From Pseudomonadota bacterium (lineage in GTDB: Bacteria > Pseudomonadota > Alphaproteobacteria > Rhizobiales > Rhizobiaceae), in NCBI GenBank assembly GCA_023451735.1, contig JAEXYH010000062.1:1-64000 (forward strand): a DNA stretch of 64,000 nucleotides, read 5' to 3'. Positions 51,478-59,619 of this stretch are shown here, piece after piece; the first letter of the stretch is position 1; each line of letters opens with the position of its first letter. The notes under the pieces were generated by a model. That model had not been told where the DNA came from. It saw only the letters and a list, made by a program, of their open reading frames with translations, and did not search any database. The position numbers and the translations under genes are program-made.

Positions 51478-51740
51478 ATGGCAACCGTCCTGATACCGGC
51501 TGCAACCGCGGCCTCGGCGAGGAGTTCGCGCTTCAATATGCAGCGAAGGGAGACCGGGTGATCGCAACCTGTCTCGATCCGGAGGCCTTCAGCCGAAAAC
51601 ACAATCTCGGCGCCAATGTCGAACCGGCCAGGCTCGACGTGACCGAGAGTGCCGCGAGCATGCGCGAAGTCATCGATCACTCCGGCCCACATCAGACCGG
51701 CACCTTCTACAACTACAATGGCCAAATCCTCCCCTGGTAG
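51478..51740 (+). pseudogene. Truncated, frameshifted SDR remnant
   Basis: From ATG 51478 the sequence reads MATVLI and then loses one base before TGCNRGLGEEFALQYAAKGDRV (frame of the longer ORF), a typical SDR N-terminal Rossmann motif TGxxxGxG. Homology continues through ANVEPARLDVTES and stops at 51740 after about 85 residues, with no catalytic YxxxK. It is therefore a dead 5' fragment on the opposite strand to the surrounding operon, between the FGE and sulfatase 2 genes. It may mark an insertion or deletion junction in the evolution of the sulfatase locus. Confidence 0.72.
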
Positions 51741-51747
51741 CGGACCT

Positions 51748-52686
51748 TCACGACGGCAGGACGTCATAGGCGATGCGGAAACCGGTATTGCTCGAAGCGC
51801 TGTCGGCCGAAAGCCCCATGCGGGCGGCGATCCGGTAGCGGTAGCAATAGCTCTTGTGGCAGAGAAACGAGCCGCCCTTCAGCACCTTGTCGGCGGACTT
51901 TTTTGCCTGCTCATTGCGGATCTTCGCCGCCTTTGACAGCGACCGCACCTTGAAGGCGTCGCCGCTCCATTCCCAGACATTGCCCGCGAGATTGTAGAAC
52001 CCCGCTTCGGAGGGTTCGAAACTGCGTGCCGGGGCCGTGCCGAAATAGCCGTCCGCCAGCGTGTTGTGGCGCGGGAACTGCCCCTGCCAGATATTGCAGA
52101 AAATCGCCTCGTCGGTCGGCTCCGCGTCACCCCAGGGGTAGCGGCGGTGGCGGTTGCCGCCGCGGGCGGCATGCTCCCATTCAGCCTCGCCCGGCAGGCG
52201 GCCGCCGACCCAGGCGGCGAAGGCCATGGCATCGTTCCAGGAGACGTGGGTGACCGGGTGATCAAGCCGATCTTCGATCGAAGAGCTTGGCCCTTCGGGT
52301 TCTTTCCAGGTCGCGCCGTCGATGCGTGTCCACCAGGGCGTGTTGGCGACGCCGCCGGTGACCATTGCCTGATCCTTGAGAAGCGGAGAAAAGACCGCCG
52401 ACATGCCGAACCGCTCGGACTCCGTTACGTGGCCGGTCGCCTCAATAAATTCGGCGAAACGGCGTACGGTGACGGTTTCCACCTCCAGATGGAAATCCTG
52501 CAGCAGGACCTTGCGCTCCGGCCCTTCGCCATCTCCGCTGATGATCGGATCATTGGTGCCGACAAAGCTCTCGCCGCCTTTTACCGCGATCGTCTCGGCA
52601 GGTCTTCCCGTCGCGGCAAGGCTGGAAGCCCCTGGCGGACTGCCTGCCTGCCCCTCTCGCCTTGCGGCCGAACAACATTCGCTCAT
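51748..52686 (-). CDS. Formylglycine-generating enzyme (SUMF1/FGE family)
   Basis: A 312-residue FGE-sulfatase-domain protein. The catalytic region GGSFLCHKSYCYRYR holds the two active-site cysteines Cys276 and Cys281 in the same spacing as human SUMF1 (MCHRSYC), followed by the SASSNTGFR end. Other family features: VKGGESFVGTN, LDHPVTHVSWNDAMAFAAWVGGRLP and PWGDAEPTDEAIFCNIWQG. It oxidises the cysteine of CxPxR sulfatases to formylglycine with copper and oxygen. It lacks a signal peptide and has an N-terminal MSECC. Complete enzymes of this kind distinguish true aerobic FGEs from EgtB-like relatives. Its position between the exporter and sulfatase 2 is strong evidence that both sulfatases are its substrates. 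The ATG at 52686 follows CGGGAAAG. Confidence 0.93.
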   Translation of the reverse strand: MSECCSAARREGQAGSPPGASSLAATGRPAETIAVKGGESFVGTNDPIISGDGEGPERKVLLQDFHLEVETVTVRRFAEFIEATGHVTESERFGMSAVFSPLLKDQAMVTGGVANTPWWTRIDGATWKEPEGPSSSIEDRLDHPVTHVSWNDAMAFAAWVGGRLPGEAEWEHAARGGNRHRRYPWGDAEPTDEAIFCNIWQGQFPRHNTLADGYFGTAPARSFEPSEAGFYNLAGNVWEWSGDAFKVRSLSKAAKIRNEQAKKSADKVLKGGSFLCHKSYCYRYRIAARMGLSADSASSNTGFRIAYDVLPS

Positions 52687-52831
52687 GTTTGCTTTCCCGA
52701 AAGCGCCAAACGCGCCCTGAAACGACGACGCGGTCCGGTCTTCTCCGAAGCACGAGTCGGAGCGAGGATAGGAAAAAGGCACCCCCGCGTCGATGCCTGC
52801 CGGAAATGTCCGCGCCGTTTGTGCAGCCGAT

Positions 52832-53584
52832 TCATGCCAGGACCACCGGCAGGGCGAGCGACAGCCCGGACATCAAAAGGAGAACGAATGCGAGGCGTCG
52901 CAAGGCTGCTGTCGAGAGACGCGGCGGCCAGCGTCTTGCTGCATAGGTGGCGACCAGCACTCCCGGCAGGCCGACCATTGCCCAGCCTGCAGCGTCGAGC
53001 GGCAAGGTCTCGGTGACGGCGACCAACAGGAGGCGGAAGATCGCATTGACCGCGAAAATGGCCACCAGTGTTTCGCGGATGGTTCGGTGTGGCAGGGGCT
53101 GGCGGTAGAAGTGATAGACCAGCGGGGGCCCTGCGGTGGAGAACATCCCGCCCATGATGCCGCCCAGCGCACCGAAGAAGGCGAAGCTCTGCGACGAAGA
53201 CAGCTGCTCGCGCGCGTCCGGCCTGAAAACGAGCTGCAGGCTGGAGACGATGATGACGAGACCGAGCATCAGCCGCAACGCAGCGAGCGAGGACGATGCC
53301 AGGAGATCGAGCAGGACATAGCCGACGACGATCAACGGAATCGCGCCGAGAAGCGCGAGCAGAAACGGCCGCATGGCGATCTCGCGCCAGCCCTTGGCAA
53401 GAACCATCAAGGCGTTGGCAAGGGTCAGGAGGCTGACGATGACGGCAGCCTCCTGCAGGGGCATGAGCCCGGTCAGGGCAACCGCCCCCATCAGGAGCAG
53501 GCCGAAGGCAAAACCGGTCAGCGTCTGGAGATAGGCTGCCGCAAACGATAACAGTGCGAAGAGGATGATGCCGTCTGCCGGCAT
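52832..53584 (-). CDS. TauE/SafE family sulfite/anion exporter-like membrane protein
   Basis: A 250-residue membrane protein of the TauE/SafE (DUF81) family with about eight spans; ALLSFAAAYLQTLTGFAFGL near the N-terminus and GGIMGGMFSTAGPPLVYHFYR in the second half are the duplicated TauE motifs. Relatives export sulfite, sulfoacetate or C3 sulfonates. Its ATG shares one base with the TGA of the upstream enolase-superfamily gene (TGATG), so it is co-translated with the catabolic operon. In a sulfatase operon it would release sulfate, sulfite or a sulfonated end-product (inference). The longer frame to 53899 is a shadow of the dehydratase gene. Confidence 0.9.
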   Translation of the reverse strand: MPADGIILFALLSFAAAYLQTLTGFAFGLLLMGAVALTGLMPLQEAAVIVSLLTLANALMVLAKGWREIAMRPFLLALLGAIPLIVVGYVLLDLLASSSLAALRLMLGLVIIVSSLQLVFRPDAREQLSSSQSFAFFGALGGIMGGMFSTAGPPLVYHFYRQPLPHRTIRETLVAIFAVNAIFRLLLVAVTETLPLDAAGWAMVGLPGVLVATYAARRWPPRLSTAALRRLAFVLLLMSGLSLALPVVLA

Positions 53585-54738
53585 CACGACCGGCCGTTCG
53601 CGTGCAGCCGCATCGTCTCGAACGGTGAAAGCTGTTCGAGATCGGGCTCGACGCCCAGCCCCGACCCTCCCGGGAGCGCGACCGATCCGTCGCGGACGAC
53701 CGGCCAGCGGGGCACGATCGCATCCCGTAGCGGGTTCGGATTGACGTCGATCTCCAGCATTCCGTCGCCACCCGCCGCCGCGAGGATGTGCGCCGAGGCG
53801 ACGAGACCGATGCCGGCGCCGAGAAAATGCGGGCAATAGCGCCGCCCCGCCGAGCGCGCGGCGCGGGCCACCGCAAGGCAGCCGCTCGGGCCGCCCCATT
53901 TTGCCGCGTCAGGCTGGATGACCGAAAGACCGCCGGCATCGATGGCGGCCTGAAACGCGGCTTCCCCGATCAGGTTCTCACCGCCGGCAAGCGGGGTCGA
54001 GGTCGATCGGGACAGCTCGGCCCAGAGCGCATCGGGCGAATCCACCCGCACGGGCTCTTCCATCCAGCCGAGGCCGAGATTGTCGGTCGCCTTCAGGAAG
54101 GCGCGGGCCTGATCGGCGGAAAAGCCCTGATTGGCATCCGCGTGCAAGGTCTCGCCGGGGCGAAGGTCTTCATGCAGGCGGCGCAGAAGATCGAGGTCCC
54201 GGTCGAAATCGAAGCCAACTTTTACCTTGAAGTCTCGATATCCTGCGTTCCGTGCCTCCGCGACCATGCGCTCCGCGTCGAGGATATGAATGCCGCTCGC
54301 ATAGCCGCGCACCTCGGCACTCGCATCCGCGGACATGGCTTGCGCCAGAGGCATTCCGCCGCGGCGCGCCGTCAGATCCCAATAGGCCATGTCGAAACCG
54401 GCGATCACCTGTGCATAGGGGCCGACTTCGCCGGTCTGCAGCACGAGGATCTCGGTCTTGGCGGTCAGGTCCTTCCAGACATCATGGGGCGCAGGCAAAG
54501 GCCGGCCGAGAACGCGCGGCGCGATATCACTGACAAGCAGGCGGGCGCGATGTTCGGCACCGCAGGCCGGCCAGTTGCACCAGATCTCGCCCCAGCCAAC
54601 GGTACCCCTGTCGTCCTCGAGACGGACAAAGACGGCAGGACGATCGAGCATCGCGCCGAACGAGGTCGAGACCGGCTTTGCCAGCGGCACGCGAAAGACC
54701 AAGGCCTGCACCGAGCTTATCGTCACCGTATCGTGCAT
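53584..54738 (-). CDS. Enolase-superfamily sugar-acid dehydratase/racemase
   Basis: A 384-residue MR/MLE-type enzyme: capping domain to about residue 135, then the barrel. The KVK motif (Lys171, Lys173), Asp201 with Asn203 (LHADANQGF), Glu227 (WMEEP), Glu254 (AGGENLIG) and His304 (PHFLGAGIG) provide metal ligands and acid/base groups. Lys plus His on opposite faces is usual for sugar-acid dehydratases and racemases of the mandelate racemase subgroup. It is 17 bp after the SDR gene and precedes the TauE-like gene by overlap. It may dehydrate an aldonate made by the SDR/zinc dehydrogenase. It is only a distant paralog of the enzyme at 9310. Confidence 0.92.
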   Translation of the reverse strand: MHDTVTISSVQALVFRVPLAKPVSTSFGAMLDRPAVFVRLEDDRGTVGWGEIWCNWPACGAEHRARLLVSDIAPRVLGRPLPAPHDVWKDLTAKTEILVLQTGEVGPYAQVIAGFDMAYWDLTARRGGMPLAQAMSADASAEVRGYASGIHILDAERMVAEARNAGYRDFKVKVGFDFDRDLDLLRRLHEDLRPGETLHADANQGFSADQARAFLKATDNLGLGWMEEPVRVDSPDALWAELSRSTSTPLAGGENLIGEAAFQAAIDAGGLSVIQPDAAKWGGPSGCLAVARAARSAGRRYCPHFLGAGIGLVASAHILAAAGGDGMLEIDVNPNPLRDAIVPRWPVVRDGSVALPGGSGLGVEPDLEQLSPFETMRLHANGRS

Positions 54739-54755
54739 GTCTTCGATCTCCCTCT

Positions 54756-55493
54756 TCAGCCGGCGAGAAAACCGCCATCGACCGCGAATACCGTTCCGGT
54801 GGCATAGTCCGACGCGGGCATGCAGAGGAAGACGGCGGTTCCCGCCACTTCCTGCGGCTTGCCCCAGCGCTTCAGCGCTGTGCGGCCGGCGATGCGGTCG
54901 TGATGCGCCTGGTCCTTGCGTCCCTCGGCATTGATGGCCGTCTCGATATAGCCCGGCGCCACGGCATTCACCCTTATGCCTTCCTCGGCCCAGGCGAGCG
55001 CCAGCGCCTTGGTCAGCATCACGACGCCGCCCTTGCTGGCGCAGTAGGCGGGTATCCTCGGAAGTGCCGCGAAGGCATTCATAGAGGCGATGTTGACGAT
55101 CGAGCCTTTGGAGGCTGCCAGATGTGACTTGAACGCCATGCAGATGCGGAACGTGCCGGTCAGGTTGACGTCCAACACCTTCTGGAACATCTCGATCTTG
55201 AACTCCTCGTCGCGGGCGAGGATGCCGGCGCAGTTGACCACGGCATCGACCCGTTCGAAACGGCCGGCGAACCGGCTGACCGCCTCGTCCGAGGTGACGT
55301 CGAGAATGTCGAGCGTGATGCCGTCCATGCCTTTGAGGCGGCAGCGATCGAGCGATGGCTGATCATGGCCGGTCACCGTCACTGTCGCCCCGCGCAGGTG
55401 AAACAGTTCGGCGATCGCCGAGCCTATGTCACCCGCCCCGCCGACGACGACGGCATGAAAGCCGGGCGGAAAACTGAACGGGTCCTGCACCAT
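54756..55493 (-). CDS. Short-chain dehydrogenase/reductase
   Basis: A 245-residue classical SDR. Cofactor motif GGAGDIGSA (residues 18-26), NCAG at 87-90, catalytic Ser137 (NIASMNAF), Tyr150 and Lys154 (YCASK), and PGYIET at 180-185 after the active site. Likely NAD(P)-dependent sugar or sugar-acid dehydrogenase. It is 77 bp downstream of the aldolase gene, with a strong hairpin in the gap, and 17 bp upstream of the dehydratase gene. The pair SDR plus enolase-superfamily dehydratase recalls non-phosphorylating routes such as L-fucose or L-rhamnose oxidation, which would be a second branch beside the kinase/aldolase route. Confidence 0.94.
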   Translation of the reverse strand: MVQDPFSFPPGFHAVVVGGAGDIGSAIAELFHLRGATVTVTGHDQPSLDRCRLKGMDGITLDILDVTSDEAVSRFAGRFERVDAVVNCAGILARDEEFKIEMFQKVLDVNLTGTFRICMAFKSHLAASKGSIVNIASMNAFAALPRIPAYCASKGGVVMLTKALALAWAEEGIRVNAVAPGYIETAINAEGRKDQAHHDRIAGRTALKRWGKPQEVAGTAVFLCMPASDYATGTVFAVDGGFLAG

Positions 55494-55527
55494 CTTGGCC
55501 TCGAATTTCTTTCACAGTTTTCGATAT

Positions 55528-55561
55528 CGATCGGGCGCCGGTCCATCACAGCGCCCGATCG
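55528..55561 (-). other. Strong intercistronic hairpin between aldolase and SDR genes
   Basis: CGATCGGGCGC (55528-55538) pairs perfectly over 11 bp with GCGCCCGATCG (55551-55561) around a 12-base loop, just after the aldolase stop codon on the minus strand. No U-tract. It may be a processing or stabilisation element or a partial terminator separating upper and lower parts of the operon. Confidence 0.55.
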
Positions 55562-55570
55562 GCAGTCGGC

Positions 55571-56617
55571 TCACGCGGCTGCGTAGCTCTGGGCGAAATC
55601 GCCTTCACTCTTGATTGCCTGGAAAGCCGGTGCCGGCGCCTTCCAGCGCGGTGCCTTCTCGGCGGTCAAGCGGCTGAGGCTGTCGAGGACGGCAACACCT
55701 TCCTGCGCCAGCGACTTGCCGACGGCTGCGGTATCGGGAAAATGCGAACGGATCGAGTTGAGCCAGATCGTCCGGCCTGCGAGGAAGCCGCCGGCGCCTG
55801 CTGCGTAGGCATAATCGAGCACCAGCTCGAATTTCTCCGGCGCGGCACCGCCCGAGAGCAGAACCCACGGAATGCTGGCATCGGCGCAGATCTTGCCGAC
55901 CGCGTCGAATTCCTTCTGCGCGGCCTTTGCGGCCTCGCTGCCGTCGCGGGCGGGCAGGCTGTTGGCAGCAAGCGGGCTTTCGAGCTTCAGGAGATCAACG
56001 CCATATTCGGGCTTGGCGAATTCGCGAACACTTTCGATCACCAGTTCCGGCAGCTTGGTCGGGGACTCCACGTAATCGGCCGTATGGCCGGCAGTTCCGA
56101 GGAACGGGAAGACCAATAGTTCGAGCACATAGGCGATGTCGAACCGCTTGCAGTCCTCGCCGATCTGGCGAACGAAATTCTTCTGGTGTTCGAGCACCTC
56201 TGGCGAGGCATCCGGGCGATACCAAGCAAGCACCTTGACCGCATCGCCGCCGAGGCGGCGGATCTTTTCGACGCTCCAGTCGGCGATTACCTTGGACTTG
56301 CGACCGCCTTCCGTCTCCTCGGTACGATGGTCCTCAAGCGTGACGATCAGGCCGCAATCGGCCGGCAGCACGTCGATCGCCGCCGGGATCGCATAGTTCG
56401 GATCGAACAGCATGGAGCTGCAGTGCGGCGAGAGGTTTTCGACCAGAAGCCGCTTGGCGGTGATGACGTCGGAAAACGGCACCTTCGTCTTGTCGATGCC
56501 GCGTGCGGCGGCGATGGCTTCGAACAGCGGCGGACGCTGGTCGAGCGCGACCATGCAGAAATGGCCCTGCTTGTTGGCAAGGCGCGCAAGGCCGCGGGAT
56601 TTACCGAGTGTGAGCAT
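55571..56617 (-). CDS. Class I aldolase, LacD/YihT-like (tagatose-bisphosphate or sulfofructose-phosphate aldolase family)
   Basis: A 348-residue DeoC/LacD-family aldolase. VALDQRPP (residues 24-30) is the conserved N-terminal motif; Schiff-base lysine candidates are Lys211 (VDLLKLESPLA), aligned with the YihT ADLYKVEMP lysine, and GAGGFLAGRTIW resembles the YihT GASGFLAGRAVW segment. Family members split tagatose 1,6-bisphosphate or 6-deoxy-6-sulfofructose-1-phosphate to dihydroxyacetone phosphate and an aldehyde. The ATG at 56617 follows AAGGA and overlaps the kinase gene by 17 bp; M at 56632 is also in frame. The paired kinase and the exporter make a sulfo-sugar role attractive, but tagatose-type alditol pathways of rhizobia use similar enzymes. 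Confidence 0.9.
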   Translation of the reverse strand: MLTLGKSRGLARLANKQGHFCMVALDQRPPLFEAIAAARGIDKTKVPFSDVITAKRLLVENLSPHCSSMLFDPNYAIPAAIDVLPADCGLIVTLEDHRTEETEGGRKSKVIADWSVEKIRRLGGDAVKVLAWYRPDASPEVLEHQKNFVRQIGEDCKRFDIAYVLELLVFPFLGTAGHTADYVESPTKLPELVIESVREFAKPEYGVDLLKLESPLAANSLPARDGSEAAKAAQKEFDAVGKICADASIPWVLLSGGAAPEKFELVLDYAYAAGAGGFLAGRTIWLNSIRSHFPDTAAVGKSLAQEGVAVLDSLSRLTAEKAPRWKAPAPAFQAIKSEGDFAQSYAAA

Positions 56618-57539
56618 GGTGTGTCCTTTCAAGAGACCTGATTTCGTCGAATGTCGGTATGGCGGCGCGGCCGCCGGCGCGGGTGCATTTCAAGGCGGCG
56701 ACCTCGCTGGCGAAGACCATGCCGTCGCGGGTCTTGAGGCCGGCGCCGATGGCGAAGGCGTAGGCGCCGTGGAAGACGTCGCCCGCGGCGGTCGTGTCGA
56801 TGGCGGTCACTTTCGGCGCGGGGATCTCGTGCATCCGGCCGTCTTCGAGCCAGACGACACCCTTGTCGCCACGGGTGACGGCGACCACAGAGGAACCGAA
56901 GGAAGCCGCATGGGCCAGCGCCTCGCCGATGTCAGGGCCGGCGAAGCCCGAGAGGCCGGGTTCGGAGAAGATCGCGTGATCGGTGAGCGGCAGGAGGCGC
57001 TCGAACACGTCAGTGTCAGCGACATCGCCGTCGAGGACAGTGGGGATGCCCTGCTGGCGCGCTTTCGCAAACAGCGCTTCCGCTCCCTCCGGCCAGCGCG
57101 GATCGGCAAGCACACAATCGGCATCCAGCGCCGAAAGCGGCAACCAGCCCGGATCCGCCGGAAAGGAGCCGCGAAAATTGACGATCTGCCGCTCGCCGGC
57201 CTGATCGACGATGATGCCGGAGACGGATGAGGCGCCATCCTCGAAAAGCCGGAAGCAGGCGATGTCGACGCCTTCGGCCGCAAAGGCATCCGCCATGGCG
57301 CGGCCGGCATCATCCTTGCCCGCCCTGCCCCAGAAGGAAACGATACCTCCCAGTCTCGCAACGGCGACAGCAGCGTTGCCTGCCATGCCGCCAGGTTCGG
57401 TCAGGTGCTCCCCGGCGCGGATCTTCTCGCTGCCGCCGGAAAACGGCGCCTTTACCCGCCAGATCCGGTCGAGCGCAGACAGGCCCAGGCAGATCACCTT
57501 CGGATGCGCGGCATCAGGGATGGCGGCTTCGCCGATCAT
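56601..57539 (-). CDS. PfkB/ribokinase family sugar kinase (YihV-like)
   Basis: A 312-residue PfkB kinase. GGMAGNAAVAVARLGG (residues 50-65) is the first family signature and the catalytic Asp is Asp254 in IDTTAAGDVFHGAYAF. Several stretches match E. coli sulfofructose kinase YihV from memory: VLADPRWPEGA, VLDGDVAD, the DHAIFSEPGL block (187-196) and VAALKCTRAGGRAAIP at the end. YihV phosphorylates 6-deoxy-6-sulfofructose at C1; other kinases of this branch act on tagatose or related ketoses. It overlaps the ATPase gene by 4 bp and the aldolase by 17 bp. Similarity to YihV needs confirmation, since many rhizobial ketose kinases share these motifs. Confidence 0.9.
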   Translation of the reverse strand: MIGEAAIPDAAHPKVICLGLSALDRIWRVKAPFSGGSEKIRAGEHLTEPGGMAGNAAVAVARLGGIVSFWGRAGKDDAGRAMADAFAAEGVDIACFRLFEDGASSVSGIIVDQAGERQIVNFRGSFPADPGWLPLSALDADCVLADPRWPEGAEALFAKARQQGIPTVLDGDVADTDVFERLLPLTDHAIFSEPGLSGFAGPDIGEALAHAASFGSSVVAVTRGDKGVVWLEDGRMHEIPAPKVTAIDTTAAGDVFHGAYAFAIGAGLKTRDGMVFASEVAALKCTRAGGRAAIPTFDEIRSLERTHHAHTR

Positions 57540-58612
57540 CGGATCGCCTTTCCGGACGCCTTGTCGAACACATGGGCCTTGCCCGATTGCGCCGCGAGCT
57601 TAAGCTCGTCGCCGACTTTCGGCCGAAGCTCGGGATTGACCCTTGCCACCGTTTTCACGCCGGCCAGCGTAAAATGGATCAGCGTGTCGGAGCCGAGCGG
57701 CTCGACCAGCTCGATCGTCACGCCGAAGGCCTTCGGATCATCGGGGGCATGAACGAAATGTTCGGGGCGAATGCCGAGCACGGCCTCCTGCATGGAGGCC
57801 AGCCCTGCCCTGGCCGCATCCGGCACGGGTGCTGCAAGCTCCTGCGCGCCGGCGAGCGCGAAGCCTTCGCCGGCACGCCGGATATCGAAGAAGTTCATTG
57901 CCGGCGAGCCGATGAACCCTGCCACGAACTGGTTCTCGGGAAGTTCGTAGACCTCCTCCGGCCGGCCGTATTGCTGGATTTCACCGCTCTTCAAGACGAC
58001 GATGCGGTCCGCCATCGTCATCGCCTCCACCTGGTCGTGGGTGACGAAGACCATCGTCGTCTTGAGTTCCTGGGAGAGTGCCTTGATCTCGGCGCGCACC
58101 TGGTTGCGCAGTTTCGCGTCGAGGTTGGACAGGGGCTCGTCGAACAGGAATACCTTCGGATCACGGACGATGGCGCGGCCCATGGCGACGCGCTGGCGCT
58201 GGCCACCGGACAGTGCCTTCGGCTTGCGCTCGAGGAAGGGCTCGATATGCAGGAGACAGGCAGCGCGGCGGACACGCTGGTCGATCTCCGCCTTGGTCAT
58301 GCCGCGCAGTTCCAGCGCGAAGGCCATGTTGTCGTAGACCGTCATATGCGGATAGAGGGCGTAGTCCTGGAAGACCATGGCGATGTCGCGCTTCGACGGC
58401 GGCACGCTGTTGACCTTGGTATCGCCGATGAAGAGATCACCACCGCTGGATGGTTCGAGACCGGCGATGATGCGCAGCAGCGTGGACTTGCCGCAGCCGG
58501 ACGGGCCGACGAAGACAACGAATTCCTCGTCCGCGATCTCCAGGTCGAGGCCGGGAATGATGGTGAGTTCACCGAATTTCTTGACGAGGTTCTTGATGCT
58601 GATGGAGGCCAT
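57536..58612 (-). CDS. CUT1-type ABC transporter ATP-binding protein (MalK/UgpC-like)
   Basis: A 358-residue ATPase: Walker A GPSGCGKST (residues 36-44), FQDYALYPHMTV after the Q-loop, LSGGQRQRVAMGRAI signature, Walker B VFLFDEPLSNLD, switch VTHDQVEAMTM, and a C-terminal TOBE domain (about 235-358) with FVAGFIGSPAMNFF. It serves the permeases at 59620-61333. It is 3 bp after the zinc dehydrogenase gene and overlaps the kinase gene by 4 bp. It is paralogous to the ATPase at 2054-3112. Confidence 0.95.
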   Translation of the reverse strand: MASISIKNLVKKFGELTIIPGLDLEIADEEFVVFVGPSGCGKSTLLRIIAGLEPSSGGDLFIGDTKVNSVPPSKRDIAMVFQDYALYPHMTVYDNMAFALELRGMTKAEIDQRVRRAACLLHIEPFLERKPKALSGGQRQRVAMGRAIVRDPKVFLFDEPLSNLDAKLRNQVRAEIKALSQELKTTMVFVTHDQVEAMTMADRIVVLKSGEIQQYGRPEEVYELPENQFVAGFIGSPAMNFFDIRRAGEGFALAGAQELAAPVPDAARAGLASMQEAVLGIRPEHFVHAPDDPKAFGVTIELVEPLGSDTLIHFTLAGVKTVARVNPELRPKVGDELKLAAQSGKAHVFDKASGKAIR

Positions 58613-58615
58613 GGA

Positions 58616-59614
58616 TCACCCGAACGAAAGGACTGGTTTGATCAGCTTGCCTTCGGCAAAGCGGGCGAAATTTTCCGGCAGTGCGTCGAGGCCGAACGCT
58701 GCATCGACGAAGCGGCGGTATTTTTCCTTGTTCTTTCTGAGGAGCTCGATGTTCGGCTCGAAATCCCTGATCGGGAAATAGAAGGTCCGGATCATGTAAA
58801 AATCCTTTCGGCGGAAGATCTTGCCTTCCTCGATCGTCCAGGGCGCGGCGTTCTCGCCGACCAGCATCAGGGCGCCCCGCGGCAGCACCAGTTCGATGCC
58901 GAGATTGCGGGCGGCATGCGCCCCCGAGCATTCGAAGATCAGCTTGAAGCGGCGGTCAGTCGAACCCACCGGATGGGCTTTCGCGCCGAAGGAGAGTGCG
59001 ATCGAAAGCCGCTCCTCGTTCGGGTCGCTGACATGGATATCCATGTAACCGAGGCTCTGCAGCGCGAGCACGACGCCGAGGCCGACAGGTCCGGCACCCA
59101 TGACCAGAACCGGCGCATTTTCCTGAGGCAGCACGAGCGGCATGGCGAAGCGCACCGCGTGGGCGGACGTGCCGATCGTATCGAGCAGCAGTGGTGCCAG
59201 GTCGTCCTCGATATCGTCGGGCACTGGCAGAAGGCAGTTTTCCGGCACCGGCAGGTATTCGGCATAACCGCCCGGCCGGTTCCAGCCGATCAGGCTCGAT
59301 ACTTCCAGGCACATCTGCGTGTCGCCCGCCCGGCAGGCCTCGCAATGATCGCAATGCAGCGGGATATACACGACGTTGCGCTGGCCGTGGCGCGGATGGC
59401 CGGGCTGCTCGACCGTGCCGAAGATCTCGTGCCCGGCGGTGAATTCGGCACCCTTGTACCAGAGCTTGAAATCCGAGCCGCAGAGCGCGGTGCGCTCGAC
59501 CCTGACCAGAACTTCTCCCTCGCCGACGGCGGGAATGTCCTGATCCTCGATGGTGATGCGGCGGTCTCCGTGAAAGACGGAGGCGCGCATGCGGGAGTTT
59601 TGTCTGTCGCTCAT
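58616..59614 (-). CDS. Zinc-binding alcohol dehydrogenase (MDR family, polyol/sugar dehydrogenase)
   Basis: A 332-residue medium-chain dehydrogenase. Catalytic zinc ligands Cys45 (TALCGSDF), His62-Glu63 (AGHEI); structural zinc cysteines Cys88, Cys91, Cys94 and Cys102 (HCDHCEACRAGDTQMC); Rossmann motif VMGAGPVGLGVVLAL. Most such enzymes in CUT1 polyol operons oxidise a polyol or sugar alcohol to a ketose, which would feed the YihV/PfkB kinase. ATG 59614 with AAGGA 8 nt upstream is preferred; ATG 59623 overlaps the permease stop (ATGA) but has no spaced Shine-Dalgarno. The longer frame to 59899 is a shadow. Predicted cytosolic. Confidence 0.92.
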   Translation of the reverse strand: MSDRQNSRMRASVFHGDRRITIEDQDIPAVGEGEVLVRVERTALCGSDFKLWYKGAEFTAGHEIFGTVEQPGHPRHGQRNVVYIPLHCDHCEACRAGDTQMCLEVSSLIGWNRPGGYAEYLPVPENCLLPVPDDIEDDLAPLLLDTIGTSAHAVRFAMPLVLPQENAPVLVMGAGPVGLGVVLALQSLGYMDIHVSDPNEERLSIALSFGAKAHPVGSTDRRFKLIFECSGAHAARNLGIELVLPRGALMLVGENAAPWTIEEGKIFRRKDFYMIRTFYFPIRDFEPNIELLRKNKEKYRRFVDAAFGLDALPENFARFAEGKLIKPVLSFG

Positions 59615-59619
59615 GAGGG

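Noticed and set aside
55571..57539. Naming the kinase and aldolase yihV and yihT
   Set aside because: Similarity is suggestive, but related tagatose and fructose kinases and aldolases share the motifs, and no sulfoquinovosidase or isomerase is present.
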